From JAMXLO01 sp963749575 (GTDB lineage: Bacteria > Pseudomonadota > Alphaproteobacteria > Acetobacterales > Acetobacteraceae): a stretch of 64,000 nucleotides of DNA. Position numbers and translations under genes: made by a program. The stretch lies in NCBI GenBank assembly GCA_963749575.1, contig CAVVNM010000014.1:1116001-1180000 (forward strand), given 5' to 3'. Below the pieces are notes generated by a model. It did no database searches. It was not told the origin of the DNA and saw only the letters and a program-made list of their open reading frames with translations. Of this stretch, positions 1-7,478 are shown piece after piece; position 1 is the stretch's first letter; the number at the start of each line of letters is the position of its first letter.

Positions 1-30
1 CCTGGAGGATGCTGGTACTGGGTGGGTCAT
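1..30 (-). CDS. Start of next gene after rapZ (fragment, off left edge)
   Basis: An ATG on the minus strand, 9 bases after the rapZ stop, opens a reading frame that runs off the window after ten codons (MTHPVPASSR). A GGAGG lies about 14 bases upstream, rather far. In many alphaproteobacteria the gene after hprK-rapZ encodes a mannose-type PTS EIIA protein, followed by HPr. That is family knowledge; ten residues cannot confirm it. Confidence 0.25.
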   Translation of the reverse strand, partial: MTHPVPASSR

Positions 31-39
31 GTCGTCGTC

Positions 40-1050
40 TCAGGCCTCCTGTGCCTGAACCGGCGCGGCTGTTGCGGCCGCGTCGCGAAATTCCGAGGCA
101 CTGCCCGGCCACGGCACCGGCCGATCGGTCAGGTAGGCCGCCTCAAGCCCCTCGCGGGCCAGTTCGCGGTGCGTCACGTGCAGCCGCCAACCAAGACCCG
201 TATCCCCGGACGCCCGGGCCGTCGCAATTCGGTCCGCCAGATGCTGCGCGAGCTGTTCGACCAAAAACACCGAACGGTGCCGCCCGCCTGTACACCCAAT
301 CGTGATGCCTGCATATTTCTTGCCCTCTTGGACGAACCTCGGCAAGAGCATGTCGATCAAATCAGCCATCTTGGCGAAGAATGTCGCGAAGTCGGGGTCC
401 GCTGCAATGAAGGCGCCGACCTCGGCATCCAGCCCCGTACGCCCCTGTAACATAGTGTCATAGTGCGGGTTTCGCAAAAAGCGTCCATCGAATACCAGAT
501 CTGCTTCCCGTGGCAGGCCATGCTTATAGGCGAATGAGATCAGTGACACCACCAGCCGGCTCTCCTCGGCGTCGCTGTCGGCACCGAAGTGCCGGTCGAT
601 CAGCCGGCGCAGCGCGGCGAGCGGCAGTTCCGAGGTGTCGATCACCAGGTCGGCCGCCTCGCGCAGCGGCGCCGTGAGCTGTTCCTCGCGGGCGATGGCG
701 TCGGTGATCCGGCCCTGCGGCGCCAGCGGGTGGCGCCGCCGCGTCTCGGTGAACCTGCGCAGCAGCGTGGTCTCCTCAGCCCAGGCGAACACCAGCTCCG
801 TCCTTAGCGCCGGGTCGGCGCGCAGCCGATCCATGGTCTGCAGCACGGCGTCGGCGTCGAAGCCGCTGGTGCGCGTATCGACGCCGATCGCCAGCCTGCG
901 CTCGCTGCGTGTCACCATGTCCTCGAGCATGGCCAGCGGCGCATTGTCGACCGCCTCGTATCCCAGGTCCTCCAGCTCCCGCAGTACTGAAGACTTGCCG
1001 CCACCCGAGAGGCCGCTGACCAGCACCACCCGGAGACGGTCGCTCCTCAT
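40..1050 (-). CDS. rapZ: RNase adapter / nucleotide-binding protein RapZ
   Basis: 336-residue P-loop protein of the RapZ/YvcJ family. In enterobacteria RapZ delivers GlmZ sRNA to RNase E and senses glucosamine-6-phosphate; in alphaproteobacteria the gene travels with the PTS regulatory system. The N-terminus has a Walker A motif (GLSGGGKSS, about residues 14-22). The C-terminal half carries the family signature GCTGGRHRSVFLVEQL. I chose the ATG at 1050 because its ATGA overlaps the hprK stop and because the longer frame upstream is only the hprK shadow. Length is slightly above the usual 285-300 residues, with a short extra C-terminal tail. It is translationally coupled to hprK. Confidence 0.95.
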   Translation of the reverse strand: MRSDRLRVVLVSGLSGGGKSSVLRELEDLGYEAVDNAPLAMLEDMVTRSERRLAIGVDTRTSGFDADAVLQTMDRLRADPALRTELVFAWAEETTLLRRFTETRRRHPLAPQGRITDAIAREEQLTAPLREAADLVIDTSELPLAALRRLIDRHFGADSDAEESRLVVSLISFAYKHGLPREADLVFDGRFLRNPHYDTMLQGRTGLDAEVGAFIAADPDFATFFAKMADLIDMLLPRFVQEGKKYAGITIGCTGGRHRSVFLVEQLAQHLADRIATARASGDTGLGWRLHVTHRELAREGLEAAYLTDRPVPWPGSASEFRDAAATAAPVQAQEA

Positions 1051-1469
1051 GCGGTGAATGCCCCCGCGATCTGGGTGACGCGGCCCAGCGCGCAGTCCAG
1101 CGCCAAGGCCACGCGCTCCGGCGCGGACGCGGCCTGGGGGTCGATCACGGTCAATGGGAGGTCGAGCAGGTCGTGATGCGCCGGCGTCGGCAGCCGGGCG
1201 ACGTGGGTGGACAGCTCGACCGCGAGAGCGAGGCGTGCCGACGCGACGTGAGGCAGCCGCACGATGCCGAGTCCGCGAACCTCGAGCAGACCGGCGAGGG
1301 CAGGAACCGGACTTGCGACGCCGTCCACGATGTCCACGCGGTCGTCCGCCACCAGCTCGAAGCCGCACGCGAGCAACCGCAAAAGCAGGTCCGACTTGCC
1401 TGCACCCGGTGGACCGATCAGCAGCACGCCGTCACCGGTGCGGCTGGCGCAGCTCCCGTGAATCTGCAT
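1047..1469 (-). CDS. hprK: HPr kinase/phosphorylase, short alphaproteobacterial type
   Basis: 140-residue HPr kinase C-terminal domain. It phosphorylates HPr of the nitrogen/carbon PTS. Walker A is GPPGAGKSD near residue 20, followed by the conserved ELVADDRVDI segment. Alphaproteobacterial forms lack the N-terminal domain of the Bacillus enzyme, and this length fits them. The start is placed at MQIHGSC (1469), where family members begin; GGAGG lies just two bases upstream, which is tight. An in-frame ATG at 1550 would add 27 unconserved residues and overlap the divergent dehydratase start. The stop overlaps the rapZ start by 4 bases. Confidence 0.9.
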   Translation of the reverse strand: MQIHGSCASRTGDGVLLIGPPGAGKSDLLLRLLACGFELVADDRVDIVDGVASPVPALAGLLEVRGLGIVRLPHVASARLALAVELSTHVARLPTPAHHDLLDLPLTVIDPQAASAPERVALALDCALGRVTQIAGAFTA

Positions 1470-1548
1470 GACCTCCCACTCTGGTCCGGTCCGCGCCGGA
1501 AAGGAAGCCGTCTTGTCGCCCTGGGAGGGAAGTGCCAGCGTCGCTGCC

Positions 1549-2481
1549 ATGATCAGCCGCAGCGATATTGCCGCCGCCGCCGTCCGGATCGCAGGCCATG
1601 TCCGTCACACGCCGGTGGTTTGCCTCGCCGCCACCGAACTGAACCTTGGCTTCCCGGTGACGCTGAAGCTGGAGCTGCTGCAGCACGCGGGCAGCTTCAA
1701 GCCGCGCGGCGCGTTCAACCGGTTGCTGTCGGTGCATCTGCCGCCGGCCGGAGTGATCGCGGCGTCAGGCGGCAACCATGGTGCGGCGGTTGCCTACGCC
1801 GCGCGCGCGCTCGGAGCCAAGGCGGAGATTTTCGTTCCGGCGCTGACGCCGATGACGAAGGTGGCGCGGATCGCGAGCTATGACGCGCGTGTGGTGCAGA
1901 TTGGCGCGACCTATGCCGATGCGTTGGCCGCTTCGCGCGATCGCCAGACCGCGACCGGCGCGCTCGAGGTGCATGCCTACGACCATCCGGACGTGCTGGC
2001 CGGCCAGGGTACGGTGGGGCGGGAATTCGAGCAGGACGCGCCGGCATTGACCGATCTGTTGGTGGCAACCGGCGGCGGCGGACTGATCGGCGGCATCGCC
2101 GCGTGGTACTGCGGCAGCGTGCAGGTGATCAGTGTCGAGCCGGAAGGCTGCCCGACGCTGCATGACGCACTGCGCGCCGGCCATCCCGTCGAGGCGCCGG
2201 TCGGCGGGGTGGCGGCGGACAGTCTGGGTGCCCGCCAGGTCGGCGGGCTGATGTTCCCGATCGCCCAGACGCATGTCGCCGCCGCCGTGCTGGTGCCGGA
2301 CAGTGCCATTGCCGCGGCACAACGGCTGATCTGGGACCGGCTGCGGCTGATCGCGGAACCTGGCGGTGCGACCGCGCTTGCGGCGCTGCTGTGCGGCGCG
2401 TTCACGCCGCGTGAGGGCGCGCACGTTGGTGTGCTGGTGTGTGGCGCCAACACCGATCCGGCGAAAGTCGTCGAAGCATGA
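1549..2481 (+). CDS. PLP-dependent threonine/serine dehydratase-like protein
   Basis: 310-residue fold-type II PLP enzyme of the threonine dehydratase / serine racemase group, predicted to deaminate threonine or serine to a 2-oxo acid. Visible motifs are the PLP lysine in SFKPRGAFNR (about residue 49), the asparagine loop SGGNHGAAVA, and the phosphate-binding glycine loop TGGGGLIGG. It lacks the C-terminal ACT regulatory domain of biosynthetic IlvA, so it is the catabolic or unregulated type. The ATG at 1549 starts the conserved region; an earlier ATG at 1468 would give a tail of no family similarity. The stop overlaps the next gene (ATGA), suggesting co-expression. The exact substrate is not determinable. 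Confidence 0.85.
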   Translation: MISRSDIAAAAVRIAGHVRHTPVVCLAATELNLGFPVTLKLELLQHAGSFKPRGAFNRLLSVHLPPAGVIAASGGNHGAAVAYAARALGAKAEIFVPALTPMTKVARIASYDARVVQIGATYADALAASRDRQTATGALEVHAYDHPDVLAGQGTVGREFEQDAPALTDLLVATGGGGLIGGIAAWYCGSVQVISVEPEGCPTLHDALRAGHPVEAPVGGVAADSLGARQVGGLMFPIAQTHVAAAVLVPDSAIAAAQRLIWDRLRLIAEPGGATALAALLCGAFTPREGAHVGVLVCGANTDPAKVVEA

Positions 2482-3257
2482 CGTTCATGCTGGTCACGAA
2501 TGCCCGCGGGATTGCGACGCTGACGCTGGACCGGCCCGAGGTGGCGAACGCCTACGACGCGGACCTGCTGCGCGCCATGACCGCTGCACTGGAGCGGATC
2601 GCGCATGACGAGGCGGTGCGCGCGCTGGTGATCCGGGGCGCCGGCAAGCATTTTCAGGCGGGTGCCGACATCAACTGGCTGAACCGCCTGTCGCGCCAAG
2701 GGCCGGAGGAGAACCATGCCGCGTCGATCGTCACGGTACGCTTCAGCAAGACGCTGAACGAATTGCCGAAGCCGACCGTGGCGGTGATCCACGGCGCGTG
2801 CTTCGGCGGCGGTGTCGGTATCGCCTGTTGCGTCGATGTGGCGCTGGCGACGCCGGATGCGCTGTTCGCGATCAGCGAGGTGCGCCACGGCATCGCGCCG
2901 ACGCCGATCTCCACGCACATGGTGAACGCGATCGGCCTGCGGCAGACGCGGCGTTACGCGTTGACCGGCGAACGATTTGGCGCGGTGGAGGCGGCGCGCA
3001 TCGGATTGGTGCACGAGGTGGTGGCGGCGGAGCGGTTGGAGGCGCGGCTCGCCGAGGTGCTGGACGCGATCCTGCTTGGCGCGCCGGGGGCGATCGCGCG
3101 GACCAAGCTCTCGGTTCTCGGCTCCAACAATGCGCTGCTGGGTGAGCGAGAGGCAGAGCTGCTGGCGCATGAAGGCTGGATGCAGCGGCAGTCGGGGGAA
3201 GGCCAGGAGGGCACGACGGCGTTCCGCGAGAAGCGACGGCCTGGCTGGTACAGGTAG
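2478..3257 (+). CDS. Enoyl-CoA hydratase/isomerase family protein
   Basis: 259-residue crotonase-fold protein. The oxyanion-hole segments are visible: AGKHFQAGADINWL near residue 65 and HGACFGGGVGIACCVD near residue 110. Such proteins hydrate enoyl-CoA, or act on methylglutaconyl-CoA and related leucine/terpenoid intermediates. The sequence resembles the methylglutaconyl-CoA hydratase-like branch, but this is a weak judgement. The ATG at 2478 overlaps the stop of the dehydratase gene by 4 bases, so the two are probably one operon. Length is normal for the family. Confidence 0.9.
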   Translation: MTFMLVTNARGIATLTLDRPEVANAYDADLLRAMTAALERIAHDEAVRALVIRGAGKHFQAGADINWLNRLSRQGPEENHAASIVTVRFSKTLNELPKPTVAVIHGACFGGGVGIACCVDVALATPDALFAISEVRHGIAPTPISTHMVNAIGLRQTRRYALTGERFGAVEAARIGLVHEVVAAERLEARLAEVLDAILLGAPGAIARTKLSVLGSNNALLGEREAELLAHEGWMQRQSGEGQEGTTAFREKRRPGWYR

Positions 3258-3367
3258 TTGCACCTCGCGCGCTCTGCCGGGCGCTGGATCGCACCGTTAT
3301 CGACGCCGCCATTGCCCGGCACCGCGCGCCACCTGCATAGTTCCGCGGGCATGCCAGGGAGGCAACC

Positions 3368-4876
3368 ATGCGTCGTCTCGCGCTCGGGATTTGCTGTGCC
3401 GTGTCATTGGCCGGGCACGCCATGGCACAGGAGCGCATCCTGCATGTCGGCCTGCGTCAGGATCCCGATCTGCTCGACCCCACCCTTGGTTCTTCGTACG
3501 TCGGCCGCATCGTGTTTTCCGGCCTGTGCGACAAGCTGTTCGACATCGACACCAAGCTGAACATTGTCCCGGTGCTGGCCACCGGGTACGAGTGGAAGGA
3601 CCCGACCCACCTGATCATCCGCATCCGCGATGGCGTGCAGTTCCAAGACGGTGAAAAGCTCGACGCCGATGCGGTGAAATACAAGCTGATGCGGGATCTC
3701 AACGCCAAAGGCAGCATGCGTCGCGGCGAGGTGAGCTCGATCGACAGCATCGACGTGATCGATCCGCTGACCGTGCAGCTCAACCTGAAGGCGCCGGCGG
3801 CGCAGTTGCTGGCGCAGCTCACCGACCGCGCCGGCATCATGATCTCGCCCAAGGCGACCGAGGCGGCAGGCGACAAGTTCGGCCTGCATCCGGTCTGCGC
3901 CGGACCGTTCAGCTTCGACAGCCGGGTGGCGCAGGACCGCATCGTGCTGAAGCGATTCCCCGGCTACTGGGATGCGGGCAGTATTCATTTCGACGAGGTG
4001 ATCTATCTGCAAAATCCAAACTCGTCGGTGCGGCTGGCCAATTTGCAGGCAGGCGCGCTGGATCTGGTGGAATACGTTCTGCCGACGGATGTGCCGGCGG
4101 TGCAGAAGGATCCGAAGCTGAAGATCGTGATGGACGATTCGCTTGCGTACAACGGCATTGCGATCAACACCGGCAACGGACCGGCGCAGGACAACGCGCT
4201 CGGCAAGAATGCGCTGGTGCGTCAGGCATTCGAACTCGGGCTGGATCGCACCGCGATGATCGAGGTTGTCTACAACGGCATGTTCACGCCCGTGGTGCAG
4301 GCCAACCCGCCGAGTTCGCCGTACTATTTTTCGGGATTGAAAGCGCCGGCGCGCGACCCGGAGCGGGCAAAGGCACTGCTGAAGCAGGCGGGCGTGGCGC
4401 TCCCGGTGCCGGTGACGCTCACCATCACCAACCAGTCGGATGATCAGCAGACCGCCGAGGTGATCCAGTCGATGGAGCGCGACGCCGGGTTCGACGTGAA
4501 GATCAAGACCATGGAGTTTGCCGCGTCGTTGCAGTCCGGTTATGCGGGGGACTTCCAGGCCTACATGATCGGCTGGTCGGGCCGCGCCGATGCGGATGGC
4601 AACATGTGGCAGATGCTGCATAGCGGCGGCACGTTCAACTACGGCCACTACAGCAATGCCGATGTCGACCAGGCGCTGGACGATGCACGCACGGTTGCCG
4701 GAGTGGACCAGCGGCGGGCGTTCTACGCCAAGGTTTGGGAGCAGCAGCGCAAGGACCTGCCGCTGATCTATCTGTGGATCGGCAAGAACATCGTCGGGAT
4801 GAAGCAGCAGCTGACGGGATTCCAGCAGGTGCCCGATGGGCTGATCCGGCTGCAGGGAATGCAGATGGCGCCTTAG
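3368..4876 (+). CDS. ABC transporter solute-binding protein, family 5 (peptide/nickel type)
   Basis: 502-residue periplasmic binding protein with a Sec signal peptide (residues 1-20, ending AMA-QE) and the SBP_bac_5 layout: an N-terminal lobe beginning HVGLRQDPDLLDP and a C-terminal region with WSGRADADGNMWQML. Family members bind oligopeptides, glutathione, opines or nickel for an ABC importer. No permease or ATPase gene lies next to it, so it either serves a distant transporter or is an orphan. A degraded copy of its C-terminal segment lies at about 7166-7260. A plausible AGGGAGGCAACC ribosome-binding site precedes the ATG. Confidence 0.9.
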   Translation: MRRLALGICCAVSLAGHAMAQERILHVGLRQDPDLLDPTLGSSYVGRIVFSGLCDKLFDIDTKLNIVPVLATGYEWKDPTHLIIRIRDGVQFQDGEKLDADAVKYKLMRDLNAKGSMRRGEVSSIDSIDVIDPLTVQLNLKAPAAQLLAQLTDRAGIMISPKATEAAGDKFGLHPVCAGPFSFDSRVAQDRIVLKRFPGYWDAGSIHFDEVIYLQNPNSSVRLANLQAGALDLVEYVLPTDVPAVQKDPKLKIVMDDSLAYNGIAINTGNGPAQDNALGKNALVRQAFELGLDRTAMIEVVYNGMFTPVVQANPPSSPYYFSGLKAPARDPERAKALLKQAGVALPVPVTLTITNQSDDQQTAEVIQSMERDAGFDVKIKTMEFAASLQSGYAGDFQAYMIGWSGRADADGNMWQMLHSGGTFNYGHYSNADVDQALDDARTVAGVDQRRAFYAKVWEQQRKDLPLIYLWIGKNIVGMKQQLTGFQQVPDGLIRLQGMQMAP

Positions 4877-4968
4877 CATCCGTCACGAATTGGTTGCGCA
4901 GGCAGCGCAGCGGAATGGCGGGGCCGGCCGTGGGCTGGTCCCGTTGGTCAGGCTGCGGGGCGACGCAT

Positions 4969-5640
4969 TCAGGGCGGACCGGTGGAGGCAGGTTCCGGGG
5001 CTGGCGGCTGGGCCGGTGCCGACGCGGCGGAAAGCGCGTTCATCTGCTCATGGCGGGCAGCCCGCGACCGGTTGAGCAGGTCCGTGACGAAGTCGGCGAG
5101 GTTGCCGCCGTGCAGCATGACGACGAGGCGGCATTCCTGCCACAGCGGATGGTCCGGCATGATGCCGAGATCGCGGCAGATGTCGGCGATGACGGCGCCG
5201 ACCGGCCGGTGGCGGATCTCGGCGGCGATCTGCTCCGGCGTCGGCAGGTTGGCCAGCCGGGGATCGGTCTCGGCAGGTTCCCGGGGTGCCTCGCAAGGCG
5301 GGCGCCGGGTGCGCGGCGACACCGTGCGCGGCGGCCGGGGCTTCGGGTCCGGTCGGGCGGCACTGCGCAGCAGCCTGGCCTCGAGCGCGGTGGCGCGGTG
5401 CAGGGCCATGGCGATGCGCGACAGGATCAGCGCGATGTCGCTGGTGCCGAAGCAGCAACCGGTGAAGGCGGGGTGATCCGGGAGGCTGCGCTGCCCGACC
5501 GCGCGGGCGAGTTGTTTGCCGTGGTCGATCAGATTGCGGACCAGGCCGAGCAGGCGGGCGAGGCAGCCGCGCCGGTCTGCGAGCATCGGCCAGCGGGCGG
5601 GCTGGGTGGTTGGACCGGGTGCGGTGGCCGCGGCGGACAT
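4969..5640 (-). CDS. Hypothetical protein, alpha-helical, Pro/Arg-rich linker
   Basis: 223-residue protein of unknown function. It has an N-terminal helical region (residues 15-95), a proline/arginine-rich linker (95-125), a more conserved-looking segment (PTPEQIAAEIRHRPVGAVIA, DICRDLGIMPDHPLWQE; about 133-175), and a low-complexity Pro/Ala tail. No signal peptide or membrane segment is visible. Codon use matches the core genome. A TTGACA lies about 30 bases upstream on the minus strand inside a motif repeated at 7115. I do not recognise a domain. It is probably a lineage-specific gene. Confidence 0.6.
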   Translation of the reverse strand: MSAAATAPGPTTQPARWPMLADRRGCLARLLGLVRNLIDHGKQLARAVGQRSLPDHPAFTGCCFGTSDIALILSRIAMALHRATALEARLLRSAARPDPKPRPPRTVSPRTRRPPCEAPREPAETDPRLANLPTPEQIAAEIRHRPVGAVIADICRDLGIMPDHPLWQECRLVVMLHGGNLADFVTDLLNRSRAARHEQMNALSAASAPAQPPAPEPASTGPP

Positions 5641-5662
5641 GAACGGAACAAGAACATGAAGG

Positions 5663-5691
5663 GGCGGCGGGTGTCAAGGAATATTTTCCGG
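5663..5691. repeat. 29-bp imperfect repeat, copy 1
   Basis: GGCGGCGG followed by GTCAAGG and an AT-rich core ending TTCCGG. It matches 7115-7143 at 25 of 29 positions in the same orientation. The AT core (GGAATATTTTCC) here is the exact reverse complement of the core in the other copy. On the minus strand it contains TTGACA upstream of the hypothetical gene starting at 5640, so it may be a promoter element. Confidence 0.45.
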
Positions 5692-5775
5692 TGCGGGTTG
5701 GCACAGTATTTTTCAACACGGAGGATGGCGGAGGGCCACGAAGGGCCACGGAGGAAGTGATTCGGCCACTGGCGG

Positions 5776-5960
5776 CTATCGGACATAGCGGCGAAGAGCG
5801 TCGTAGATGACCGGAACCGGCGTCGCGTTGGAATCCGATCCCGGCCCGCTGCAATTCATGACACAGGCACTGCTCATATACCAACTCGAGAAGGCCCGGC
5901 CCGGTGTGCCGGTGCGCCAAACCGCGATCAGGCGGACGGTCTCACCTCGGTAAGGATCAG
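5776..5960 (-). pseudogene. GxxExxY-family protein remnant
   Basis: Broken pieces of a GxxExxY-type small protein lie in different minus-strand frames. One frame (from about 5920) reads HRHTGPGLLELVYEQCLCHE and another (ending 5776) reads ATPVPVIYDALRRYVR, where intact family members have one continuous GxGLLExxYxxxLxxEL...VxYxG region. At least two frameshifts, loss of the N-terminus and loss of the C-terminal half make it non-functional. Together with the flanking repeats it marks this 390-base stretch before the HAD gene as a decayed accessory spot. Nothing else is recognisable there. Confidence 0.6.
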
Positions 5961-6032
5961 GTGGAGCGGTTGACCATTTGCCAACGCATTGCGATGGCTC
6001 GCAGTCTCGGGGCACGCCAGGAGGAACGGACA

Positions 6033-7085
6033 ATGGCCAACTGCAATTTTGCGCAGCGCGGTCGCATCGGCCGTCGCGCGATGCTGGCCGGCGCGGCGAC
6101 CGCTGCCGCGGCGGTCTCGATAGCACGGCACGTGCAGGCGCAGACGCCGGCCGATCCGCTTGCCTCCTGGAACGATGGGCCGGCGAAGCAGGCAATTCTG
6201 GACTTCGTCCGCACCACCACCGATCAGTCGAGCAATAATTTCGTGGCGCCGGAAGATCGGATCGCCACCTTCGACCAGGACGGCACTCTGTGGGTGGAGC
6301 ATCCGGTATACGGACAGGCCATGTTCGCCCTGGATCGCGTGCATGAGTTGGCACCCCAACACCCGGAATGGCAGAGCCACGAGCCGTTCAAGTCCGTGCT
6401 GTCCAACGATCCGGCAGCGATCAGCAGATTAACCGAGCGTGACTGGTTCGAAATTGTCGGGGCGACCCTCGCCGGCATGACCGAGCGGCAATACGCAGCG
6501 ATCGTGGGACGTTGGATTGAAACTGCGAAGCATCTGCGCTTCAAGCGGCCGTACTCGGATCTGGTCTACCAGCCGATGCTCGAAGTGATGCAATATCTGC
6601 GCGCAAACGGCTTTCGCACCTACATCGTGACCGGAGGCGGACAGGACTTTGTGAGGGCATATGCGCAGCGCGTGTATGGCGTCCCACCGGAGCAGGTCAT
6701 TGGTTCGAGCCTCGCCGTGCGATACGAGCTGAACGGGGACAAGCCGGAGCTGATGCGTCTGCCGAAGCTGTTTTTCAACAGCGACAACGACGGCAAGCCG
6801 ATCGGGATCAACCTGTTCATCGGCAAGCGACCGGTGGCTTCGTTTGGTAATTCCAACGGTGATCGCGAGATGTTGGAATGGACGGGCGCGGGCGAGGGTG
6901 CGCGGTTGAAGATGCTGGTCCATCACGACGACGCGGTGCGGGAATATGCCTATGGGCCGGCGGGCGGACTGCCCGACACCAAGGTCGGCACTTTCGCGGA
7001 GTCGCTTATGGACGAGGCAAAGACGCGGCACTGGACGGTTATCAGCATGAAGAACGACTGGAAGCGCATCTTTAGTTTTGAGTAG
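6033..7085 (+). CDS. Tat-exported HAD-superfamily phosphatase
   Basis: 350-residue haloacid dehalogenase-fold hydrolase. The catalytic DxDxT motif is FDQDGTLW (about residue 85), and the later acidic motif is in FGNSNGDREML. The N-terminus has a twin-arginine signal (GRIGRRAMLAGAATAAAA) with an AQA-type cleavage site near residue 36, so it should act in the periplasm as a nonspecific or phosphoserine-type phosphatase. The ATG at 6033 has a GGAGGAAC site 6-10 bases upstream; the longer upstream frame is unlikely. No operon partner is present; the gene sits between remnants. Confidence 0.85.
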   Translation: MANCNFAQRGRIGRRAMLAGAATAAAAVSIARHVQAQTPADPLASWNDGPAKQAILDFVRTTTDQSSNNFVAPEDRIATFDQDGTLWVEHPVYGQAMFALDRVHELAPQHPEWQSHEPFKSVLSNDPAAISRLTERDWFEIVGATLAGMTERQYAAIVGRWIETAKHLRFKRPYSDLVYQPMLEVMQYLRANGFRTYIVTGGGQDFVRAYAQRVYGVPPEQVIGSSLAVRYELNGDKPELMRLPKLFFNSDNDGKPIGINLFIGKRPVASFGNSNGDREMLEWTGAGEGARLKMLVHHDDAVREYAYGPAGGLPDTKVGTFAESLMDEAKTRHWTVISMKNDWKRIFSFE

Positions 7086-7114
7086 GGGGCAATGAAGGCG
7101 TGATATCGGGTGCC

Positions 7115-7143
7115 GGCGGCGGACGTCAAGGAAAATATTCCGG
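7115..7143. repeat. 29-bp imperfect repeat, copy 2
   Basis: Second copy of the motif at 5663-5691, with four mismatches in 29 positions. It lies just downstream of the HAD phosphatase stop. The two copies bracket about 1.45 kb that holds the GxxExxY remnant and the HAD gene. Confidence 0.45.
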
Positions 7144-7165
7144 AAGGGATTCGCAGCATTACCAG

Positions 7166-7260
7166 CATATGCCGGTGCCTTCCAGGCCCATCTGATCGGG
7201 CGGTCAGGCCGTTCCATCCAGATGGCGACATGTGGCAGGTGCTGCATACAGGCGGGGTTG
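7166..7260 (+). pseudogene. Fragment of a family-5 solute-binding protein
   Basis: About 30 codons resemble the C-terminal lobe of the intact binding protein at 3368-4876. One frame reads AYAGAFQAHLIGRSGR, matching GYAGDFQAYMIGWSGR. After a frameshift near 7205 another frame reads PDGDMWQVLHTGG, matching ADGNMWQMLHSGG. No start, stop or flanking gene body remains. The rest of the 393-base gap between 7085 and 7479 shows nothing recognisable. Confidence 0.6.
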
Positions 7261-7478
7261 CAGGGGATGGAGACGGGCCGTGGTCCGCGCGTGGACTGCG
7301 GCTAGGGTGCGGCTGATTGTTAGTCCGATGCCAGCCTCTTGTGAGCTGCGTTCCGCTAGAAGGATGGCTGAGCCGACGGCCGAAGTGTACCCCGGCGAGA
7401 GACGAGGGGCCCTTACGGTCACGCTTCGTTGGGTACATAACAGCTTTTAGAGTGCCTGAATATGCGTGAGGTTGTCCC

